64,000 nucleotides of DNA. Origin: Ochotona curzoniae. Lineage: Eukaryota; Chordata; Mammalia; Lagomorpha; Ochotonidae. This document shows, one piece after another, positions 58,625 through 64,000 of the stretch. The notes under the pieces are model-generated. The model ran no database searches. It saw nothing but the letters and a program-made list of their open reading frames with translations, and was not told where the DNA came from. Each line of letters starts with the position of its first letter. The first letter of the stretch is position 1. A program made the position numbers and the translations under genes. Location of the stretch: contig NW_024466599.1 in the NCBI RefSeq assembly GCF_017591425.1, positions 70,226,501 through 70,290,500 on the forward strand. Reading direction: 5' to 3'.

Positions 58625-59123
58625 AAGGGCGGGAGAGCCAAACCACCCACTCAACCAAACCACTGGGTCAGGTCTGTTCTAGAAAGTCACTTCACGCATG
58701 CGCCTCAGCTCGGCAACCTTTCTGCAATCTTTCAGCAATCTTTCAAGGCCGAGTAGGATGCGTGTCATAGTGTGGGTGTCTTCCTAGAGAAAGCGTACAC
58801 CTCAGGCAGTAACCTACATGCAACGCCACAGCACCAGCTCGAGCAAGCAGGGACAATGCAAGCACAGAGAATCTCATCAAAGACTCGATGGCACCTGGTG
58901 ACGGGACAGGGAAGCAGTCTGCAGGAAACACCTCAAAATAAATGAAGCACTTACATCTGAAAACACAAGCTGAACTCTACTACGAGTTCCCAAGTTCACA
59001 ATTTACTACACCTTTCAAGTCTTCCCCCGAAGTTTCTTGTCTCTTGTTTCATTGTACAACAAGGGATTCTTCATACTTTATATGAAATACAACAAGGCGA
59101 TTTTTGCAGCAATAAACTCCACA

Positions 59124-59148
59124 CATGCATGACAAATCCAAGCATGCA
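59124..59148 (-). promoter_or_regulatory. Two RBFOX-type UGCAUG motifs downstream of the 41-nt exon
   Basis: On the transcribed strand TGCATG occurs at 59129-59124 and again at 59148-59143. Both lie about 125-150 nt into the intron after the donor at 59274. RBFOX proteins binding downstream of an exon usually promote its inclusion (established). That they act on this exon is inference. Confidence 0.45.
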
Positions 59149-59274
59149 AAATGTTTAACATCCCAGTTCACAGACACTTTAGGGACAAAATCCGATTATG
59201 AATTATATGCCACAATAAATAGGGCTCAATGTTTCATAAAGCAATTTATAGTTCATAAAAATGACAAAATGTAC

Positions 59275-59315
59275 CTGTCAGACAGAGCGCGGAGAGCTGT
59301 TCTCTGGGCTGCCTG
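59275..59315 (-). CDS. AFF3: AFF3 41-nt coding exon (QAAQRTALRALSDS)
   Basis: Read on the minus strand, a pyrimidine-rich tract ending in cttccag precedes CAG GCA GCC CAG and so on, giving QAAQRTALRALSD plus AG of a split Ser codon, followed by donor GTACAT. This matches the human AFF3 segment that follows the acidic SSDEEE stretch. The exon starts in phase 0 and leaves two bases, completed by the C that opens the exon at 21766. At 41 nt it is very short, and skipping it would break the frame. The acceptor is a tandem CAGCAG (NAGNAG), so a form starting at 59312 and lacking one Gln is possible. The preceding exon with the acidic stretch was not found up to 64000. Confidence 0.92.
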
Positions 59316-60039
59316 CTGGAAGAAAGGGCAGAGATGTTTACTTAATATTCTGACTTTTAAATTATGTGCTCAATCAACACTTTGAAAAAAAAATCTGTAT
59401 TACACACATTTTTGTCATGTGGCCAAATTTTAAGTGACTGGCCACAGTGGAGAGTCCTGTTCATGGCGAGATGAACATTCCTGAAGCCTTCATCAGGGAA
59501 CCAACGTGCACCTTCCACAAGGGGGCGAGCTTGGGGTGGCGCCAAGACCACCAAGGTGAGGTTGGATGGGCTCAAGAAACGCCCCAAGGACCAGAGAAGT
59601 TATTTGAATTTCCTGAATCGTTTTCCCATTCTTATCTTTCTTGTAAGAAAGAAAGATGCTTCTTTTCCATTGAAGCTGTCTCTTTTGACCAAGTTTTCAG
59701 CTTCATGGAAAAAGTCTCCAAGGCTGGAGACCGGAATGTTGACCCGAAATCTCGTACCAGGGGATGAAGAACTGGTGGGGTAAGGGGGTACGGGTGGGGA
59801 TGGGGAGGTTAGTAATGACCTGTGGCTATTAAAAAAAATCTAGAGATCCACATGAAAATATTTATGGATCTGCTTCAAAACAAAGCAGTGGTGGGGAGGG
59901 GAGAGGGGGAAGGCAACGCCCTGGGCTGGTGACTTTGGCTGTTCCTTGGCTAGTACTGGCGGAGTCTGTATCCTTCCAGCCATTTCTGCATACGAAGTGG
60001 GTAACACTTTCATTTTGCGTTGGTTTTGGCTTTTGGATG

Positions 60040-60357
60040 TTTCATTTTTTTTTAATTGCAAAGTTAAATATAATGAGAGGAGGAGAAACAGGAAGATCTT
60101 CTATATGACGGCTCACTCCCCAAGTGACTGCAACGGTCAGTGCTGTGCTAGTCCGAAGCCAGGAGCCTGGAGCCTCTTCTGGGTTTTCCACACAGGTGCA
60201 GAGTCCCAAGGCTTTGGGCCGTCCTCGACTGCTTTCCCAGGCCACAAGCATGGACCTGGATGGGAAGAAGGGCTGCTGGGACATGAACCAGTGCCCATAT
60301 GGGAATCTGGCTTGTACAAGACAAGGAACTTAGCCACTAGGCTATGGCGCCAGGTCT
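60040..60357 (-). mobile_element. Young C-type SINE, full length
   Basis: Antisense: ttttttttaattgcaaagttaaatataatgagagg, ggctcactccccaagtgactgcaacgg, ggctttgggccgtcctcgactgctttcccaggccacaagcatgg, gccactaggctatggcgccagg. Confidence 0.93.
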
Positions 60358-61144
60358 GTTTTTTTAAAATAATCCAAATTTTCCTTGAGCTTAATGAAGA
60401 CCTCTTTTGTACATTCATTGAAATTTTCCATGATGAGCAATGAAGATTCCCTGTTTCATTCTTTCATGTTCTGTCGGCATCATTTGCCTTCATCCCAGTG
60501 CCCTATGTGGCTAAGGAAAGTGAAGGGCACGCTGAGGACCATGGCTTCCTTGGGATGTCCCATGGATGCATGTGACCCACGTGCCCCGTGCATGAACTGC
60601 CCTTCCATTTGCTGCTCCCCACAGACACTGATACACTTGCCATGCTGCTGCCTCCTCACACTGAGATAACAGGCGCAACAGACTCTTCAGATGAGAAAAA
60701 AGGGACACCTCAGAACCATCATTCCTGTTACAGAAACAAAACACCCAATAGCTAACAGTCCCATGTGCTTGAACTGGTTACTGCCACAGGGACCAACTTC
60801 CTGCCGTGCGGAGATGAGTGTGCTGGGCTCCAAGAAAGACAAGAACAAAAGCAGAGGATCAGTGTCCTGAAGAACTGCAGTCCCTGGGTGAGCAGTCACA
60901 CCGCAGGTACCACACGAAAGACAAGCGGGAGGACAGGGCCAGCATGGAACAGGTGCAAGTGTGACCAAGAGGCTGGGAGAGACTACCAGTTCCTTCCTGG
61001 GTGCCTGGAACTGTCAGGGGTGCTGAACCAAAGGGCAAAGCAACCAGTCAATCAGGTAATCCTTCCCAGTGAATTCTAAAAGCAAGGAGAGATGTGGCCA
61101 GGAAAGAAAAGGAATGGAGTACTGTGCTAGAAGGTCAGAGAACG

Positions 61145-61470
61145 GGCCTGTGTCCCAGCTTATTTAAAATAAACAGAGTACTTATCTGAAAGAGTTACAG
61201 AGAGGGGGAGAGAGAGAGAAAGAGGAGAGCGAGCTTTTCCTGGCTGGTTCACTCCCTGGTTGGTCAGGAAGGTTTGGCCTGGCCAGGTGAAAGCTTCCCA
61301 CATGAGTGGCGGGGCTCAAGCACTTGGGCCATCTTCCACCACTTCTCCAGGTATGTTAGCAGGGAGCAGGACTGGAAGTGGAGCAGCTGGGACCTAACTC
61401 AGTGGCCGTATGGTATGCTCATGTTGCAGACTGTGGCTAATCCACTGTGCCACAACACTGGTCTTGTTCT
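61145..61470 (-). mobile_element. Lagomorph C-type SINE
   Basis: Antisense: ttatctgaaagagttacagagaggggg, ctggttcactccctggttgg, cttgggccatcttccaccacttctccagg, tagcagggagcaggactgg, and ccactgtgccacaacactggtc at the head. Confidence 0.82.
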
Positions 61471-62879
61471 GGCTTCCAGTAGTTCTCACCTGGGGCATCC
61501 CTTCTTTCTAACTGGAGAGTGACTGAGGTTGACTGATGGTGTTCAGACAAGCTCCTCGCGTGAGGAGGATGGCTCTTTGTTTTTAGTGCCCAGGGATACC
61601 AAAGCCTTTCAAAGAGCAAGCGGGTTCCTTGCACAATGAGGAACTGTCCCTCCTTAAAATGACAAAATGCTGCCAGAGACACACCACTGGGCAATGAAAA
61701 GCAGACGTGAAAGATGGGTGTAGGAAGAAAACACGTGCTTGGGGGTCTGGCAAAGACAAGGAGGACAAACTAAAAAGAGGGACTTAGATCAATTTCCGTG
61801 GACACAACAGCAACTTTGGTCTGAAAAAACAAAATAACAACAAAAAAATCCCACTGGATCTGATGAAGTGGGAACTGAGAGACCGACATGCTGGGACAGA
61901 TCTCACCATCCATGTGTTTGGGTCCCTGAGTGTGACCCTCGACAAACATCCCCATTTCTACACTGCCCTTTCCCTCTCTGATGGGATGCTGGAAGATCCA
62001 CCAAGCCCACGGTACTGCTTTCTGTTTGCTGCAATCTGCCCCAGTACCACTGTCCTGGCATTCTGGAGTCACAAAACTACTTCAAGAAAGGGAAAGAGCA
62101 ATCCCCCAGGTGCTCCCAAATCATCTGTCACCAATGGGATTATAAGGAGCATTTCTTGCAGCATTTTGAAACTGATGGGCATGCTAGGGCAGGGAAGCAG
62201 CTGTGGCATGGAAACACTGAGCCTGGATTTGAAAATCCACGCAGGTTGCACATTGGCAGGGGCGCCCAGCAGCTGCCAGACGGCCACCCCATTCTCGGAG
62301 CTGTCTCCGCCAGGCTGTTTCTCTAACCCAGCAAGGCAGGGCTCCCTCCTGGCAGCTACACAGGAACATGGACTCCACTCTCTCCTCCCGACTCTGTGGG
62401 TGCTGACTCCACATGAAGGACTTTGAACTCCTCAAGAGCAAAGGCAGAATGTATTATGAGAAGAAGCTCTTCAGATCAAGCCAGCAGAGGGGCCCACAGG
62501 TGCCCAGCTCCTCATGGCATGACGGCAATCACCCGGGGATGAGACTCCAAGTGCAGTCCTGAAGGCTCTGCCAGCACATGCGCATTCTCCCAGAGCCACG
62601 GAGATAGATCCCGCCTGTCAACATCGAACAGTCTCTTGACTTCCTCTCCTGCCTCGCATACCTCCTGCTGGTTTTTATGATAGGGAAAAAGAGCATGTTG
62701 ATGTACAGCCTGTAAGGATATGATTTAAAAAGCAATAGCAAAGCAAAGCAAACACACACATACACACACATGAACCTGCTGCTGGACCACACCGAGTGCC
62801 TGCAAATGGATGCCCCCTGGGGAGTGGTGCCTGCCGAAAGCAAGTCCACTGCATAGAAGCCGGTTGGGTCCTCAAACAC

Positions 62880-63426
62880 AGGGAGCTTCAAAAAGTCCAC
62901 AAAAGGGGGGCTTTTAAAGATAAATCTACATTTTAAAAATAAAGGGTTGTTTTTATTTTCACTATTTCTTGAAAGAAAGATGGAGAAACAAAGAATGAGA
63001 TAGAGAGGCAGAGGCAAGGAAGATTTTCTATTTGCTGGCTTACACTCTTCAAATGCCCAGTCCAGCCGGGGCTGGGCCATGCCAAGGCCAGGCGCCTGGG
63101 TTCAACCCTGGTCTCTGACAGGGGTGGTGGCCATCACCTGCTGCCTCCCATGGCGTGTGTTCACAGGAAGCTGGATGGGAAGCAGAGCTGGGGTGTGAAT
63201 CCAGCCACTCCAATAGGGCAATCCCAGAGACTATGCCAAACACTCCCCCCACAAGATCGGTTCAGCACCAAAAACAAAAAAATTAAAATCCATATACAGT
63301 TTTCCATGATAGACAATTCCTGTGAACTTTCTGAAGATGCTTTGTACAAACAGATTTCATAATTTGGGGGGGGTACCCAAATAAACTTATCTTCTGATTT
63401 GCATACTTTTTGAAGTACCTTTGTAC
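62880..63426 (+). mobile_element. Inverted-end MITE-like element(s), copy 4, split by a SINE
   Basis: The left terminus gggagcttcaaaaagtccac (62880-62899) lies before a SINE at 62940-63245. Two right-terminus-like stretches follow: cctgtgaactttctgaagatgc (63319-63340) and tgcatactttttgaagtacctttg (63401-63424), with caaataaacttatcttctgatt before the second. Confidence 0.55.
62940..63245 (-). mobile_element. C-type SINE (second subfamily)
   Basis: Antisense: ttttattttcactatttcttgaaagaaagatgg, tttgctggcttacactcttcaaatgcc, tcacctgctgcctcccatggcgtgtgttcacaggaagctggatggg. Confidence 0.72.
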
Positions 63427-63639
63427 TCACTGGGTTGGAAGCTGAGAGTCAGGAACAAAGGCTCTTCCCCTGGCAGACAGACACAAGGCTGGGACTAGAA
63501 AGCCCCTTTGATTCTGACGCCAGGTACCCCATCAGCCAGCAAGCAACATCATTCTCCCCTTATCTGTTTGACGTACATTATCATGCTCCAATGCTAGCCT
63601 TCCTACTCTCATGAACTGCTTGCACCCCTATTTTGTTTT

Positions 63640-63954
63640 AAAGATTTATTTTTTTATTGCAAAGTCAGATATACAGAGAAGAGGGGAGACAGAAAAAAAG
63701 ATCTTCCATCTGATGATTCACTCCCCAAGTGACCGCAACGGCCAGTGCTTTGCCAATCTGATGCCAGGAACCTCCCCCAAGTCTCCCACACAGGTACAGG
63801 GTTCAAAGGCTTTGGGTCGTCCTTGACTGCTTTCCCAGGCCACAAGCAGGGAGCTGGATGGGGAGTGGAGTTGCTGGAATTAAAACTGGTGCCCATATGG
63901 GATCCCAGAGTGCTCAAGGTGAGGACTTTACCCGCTAGGCCACCGCACAGGGCC
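63640..63954 (-). mobile_element. Young C-type SINE, full length, with TSD
   Basis: Antisense: aaagatttatttttttattgcaaagtcagatatacagag, ttcactccccaagtgaccgcaacggccag, ggctttgggtcgtccttgactgctttcccaggccacaagcaggg, ccgctaggccaccgcacagggcc. gcaNNcctatttt occurs on both sides. Confidence 0.94.
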
Positions 63955-64000
63955 TGCATTCCTATTTTTGAATGCCTGATTTGATTGTGCTATTCAATTT

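Larger units (their letters stand above)
53584..59274. other. Large AFF3 intron, part 5: contents
   Basis: Holds an L2/MIR-like piece (53640-53740), a MIR (53825-53950), a repeat-poor block (55120-55560), SINEs (56425-56640, 56662-56950, 57020-57345), an L1 piece (57860-58060) and (CA)n (58577-58622). I see nothing assignable in 53960-55120, 55560-56420, 57350-57860 or 58650-59120. The 260-codon frame at 54334-55116 is unrecognised. Confidence 0.6.
1..64000 (-). other. AFF3: AFF3 gene body (internal part; extends past both window ends)
   Basis: Six exons on the minus strand translate to consecutive segments of AFF3/LAF4 as I know the human protein, in the right order and with matching splice phases. 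AFF3 is a nuclear AF4/FMR2-family scaffold that recruits P-TEFb, ELL and AF9/ENL to stimulate RNA polymerase II elongation (family knowledge). The exons total 1871 nt and form 623 codons plus two bases without a stop. The first coding exons, which carry the N-terminal homology domain, and the C-terminal homology domain are outside the window. No promoter, start codon or polyadenylation site of AFF3 is visible here. Everything between exons is repeat-rich intron. Confidence 0.95.
59316..64000. other. AFF3 intron upstream of the 41-nt exon: contents
   Basis: Holds SINEs (60040-60357, 61145-61470, 62940-63245, 63640-63954) and inverted-end element parts (62880-62938, 63295-63426). I see nothing assignable in 59316-60040, 60360-61145 or 61470-62875. 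No further AFF3 exon was found. Confidence 0.6.

Noticed and set aside
59316..64000. Search for the preceding AFF3 exon (acidic SSDEEE segment)
   Set aside because: No matching minus-strand codons with splice sites were found; it probably lies beyond the window.

Overview
The window is nuclear genomic DNA from a mammal, almost certainly a lagomorph. It is full of tRNA-derived lagomorph C-type SINEs in both orientations, plus older mammalian MIR, L2 and L1 debris. The youngest SINE subfamily resembles the pika (Ochotona) type more than the rabbit consensus as I remember it, so Ochotona is my best guess (inference).

The only gene I can support is AFF3 (LAF4), an AF4/FMR2-family scaffold of super-elongation-complex-like assemblies. 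It lies on the minus strand and runs off both ends of the window. Six internal coding exons are identifiable. In transcription order they are 59315-59275, 21766-21580, 14137-12947, 8841-8717, 4936-4735 and 2804-2680. All have AG acceptors and GT donors, and their phases join (41+187+1191+125+202+125 nt) into one open frame of 623 codons plus two bases. They encode the stretch just after the ALF region, the serine-rich transactivation region, the AF9/ENL-binding motif, a basic nuclear-localisation cluster and the linker before the C-terminal homology domain. The N-terminal exons lie above 64000 and the C-terminal exons below 1.

Layout: 1-2679 is intron with an LTR-like block and an old SINE. 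2680-21766 holds five exons separated by introns of 1.9 to 7.4 kb. 21767-59274 is one 37.5-kb intron carrying most of the SINEs, two L1 remnants, MIR/L2 pieces, simple repeats and a few repeat-poor blocks that may be regulatory. 59275-59315 is a 41-nt exon, and 59316-64000 is further intron.

I found no new multigene system. The observations most worth following up are: an in-frame serine run of about 34 residues in AFF3 that I do not remember in human AFF3; the 41-nt exon with a tandem NAGNAG acceptor and two downstream UGCAUG motifs; a scattered short element with inverted ends, one copy split by a young SINE; inverted SINE pairs that could form intronic dsRNA; and repeat-poor blocks with factor-site-like motifs.
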